29,009 nucleotides of DNA from a virus, in the IMG/VR virus record IMGVR_UViG_3300034198_017984, positions 1 through 29,009 of that record, one strand, 5' to 3'. The notes below the pieces were generated by a model, which saw only the letters and a list, made by a program, of their open reading frames with translations, had not been told where the DNA came from and made no database searches. The translations under genes were made by a program, and so were the position numbers. Positions 28,462 to 29,009 of this stretch are shown here, piece by piece; position 1 is the stretch's first letter; each line of letters opens with the position of its first letter.

Positions 28462-29009
28462 CCATTCGTAAGTAAATCAACGAGTATAACAATATTTAAT
28501 GGTTCAATAGAGCCGCCAAGGAGGGGAGAGCTTCCAACTCCCCCTCTTGTTTTGGCTTGCATTGGGAGTGTAGGGCTAGACCCAACGACAGATGAATATA
28601 AAAAATTCATTATAGAAGGTGATCCAAGAGAGGATGGGACTTCTTGGTCAAGATACCCAATAGTGAGAATCACTACAGAGAATCTTGGTAAAGAAGATTG
28701 GGATCGTTTTCTTGCTTGGTTTGAAGTGCAAAAGGGCAAGGTCGGGGCATTAGTGGATTATCAACCTGAAATATACGACATTGTTGATTTAGAGTATGAA
28801 GTTAGGGCCTTGCCTTCATGGGTTTTAGAATATTTACAAAAGAAAAAACACATTGAAACGGCAAGATCAGAATTTAAACTTACTCATTCAAGCACTGAGA
28901 GAAGAAAGTTTACAGATGATGCAGCTTATGAAAAGTTCTTAAAAGCAATCAAAGAAAGATTTGATAAAGAAGCAGAAGAAAAGAAAAAGCTAGAACAGGA
29001 AAAGGAAAA
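28459..29009 (+). CDS. truncated gene at the window end, unknown function
   Basis: At least 183 aa, open to the window edge. The first ~125 residues are mixed and Pro/Trp-rich (EPPRRGELPTPP, DWDRFLAWFEV), the rest a Lys/Glu coiled coil (FDKEAEEKKKLEQEKEK). The strong RBS suggests abundant expression, as for a virion or connector protein. No family recognised from the visible part. Confidence 0.78.
   Translation, partial: MPFVSKSTSITIFNGSIEPPRRGELPTPPLVLACIGSVGLDPTTDEYKKFIIEGDPREDGTSWSRYPIVRITTENLGKEDWDRFLAWFEVQKGKVGALVDYQPEIYDIVDLEYEVRALPSWVLEYLQKKKHIETARSEFKLTHSSTERRKFTDDAAYEKFLKAIKERFDKEAEEKKKLEQEKE

Noticed and set aside
28422-28739. 105-codon leftward open frame at the right end
   Set aside because: It lies opposite a gene with a strong RBS that stays open to the window edge.

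Overview
The window is a piece of an AT-rich tailed-phage genome (Caudoviricetes). A large terminase with ATPase and nuclease motifs, a portal candidate, a scaffold candidate and a major capsid candidate lie on the right. ERF-type recombination, RusA, DnaB-N/DUF3987 and lysis genes lie on the left. The host is most likely a Gram-negative bacterium: short Sec-type signal peptides, strong Shine-Dalgarno (SD) sequences such as AGGAG, and a spanin-like gene next to the lysozyme. I cannot name the host. No integrase, tRNA, CRISPR array or insertion sequence was seen, but the window is not the whole genome.

Layout. (1) 1-640, rightward: a promoter and terminator that could make a ~65-nt RNA, then a probable winged-helix regulator. 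(2) 641-776: three hairpin terminators in tandem, closing the leftward operon. (3) 825-16372, leftward: about 40 tightly packed genes, many with ATGA or TAATG overlaps. In transcription order it carries small unknown genes, a 232-bp palindrome with TTCTGCA repeats (14656-14887), a ribbon-helix-helix-like protein, a DnaB-N/DUF3987 replication protein, many small unknowns, a lysis group (spanin-like protein, GH24 lysozyme), a DUF6948-like protein with a repeat-encoded Gly-rich partner, a recombination group (Gam/Gp157-like, ERF annealase, SSB-like), more unknowns, a secreted zinc-peptidase-like protein, RusA resolvase, a two-helix holin-like protein, a DUF1353 protein and an M15 peptidase. (4) 16373-17247: about 875 bp of non-coding DNA with dyads, direct repeats and a G-tract cluster on the minus strand; a regulatory or origin region. 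(5) 17248-17617: divergent genes separated by tandem GTGGTATATT repeats. (6) 17618-29009, rightward: small coiled-coil genes, then TerL, two beta-rich structural candidates, portal, a small protein, scaffold, major capsid and a gene cut by the window end.

How it fits together. The leftward operon supplies DNA replication, recombination and junction resolution, with lysis functions interspersed. The rightward operon builds the head and packages DNA. Both operons carry related small ribbon-helix-helix-like proteins near their starts. Several first-in-unit genes have a -10 box 6-8 nt before the start codon and no SD, suggesting leaderless mRNAs. Two late genes share a promoter module made of a 12-bp element and TGATATATT.
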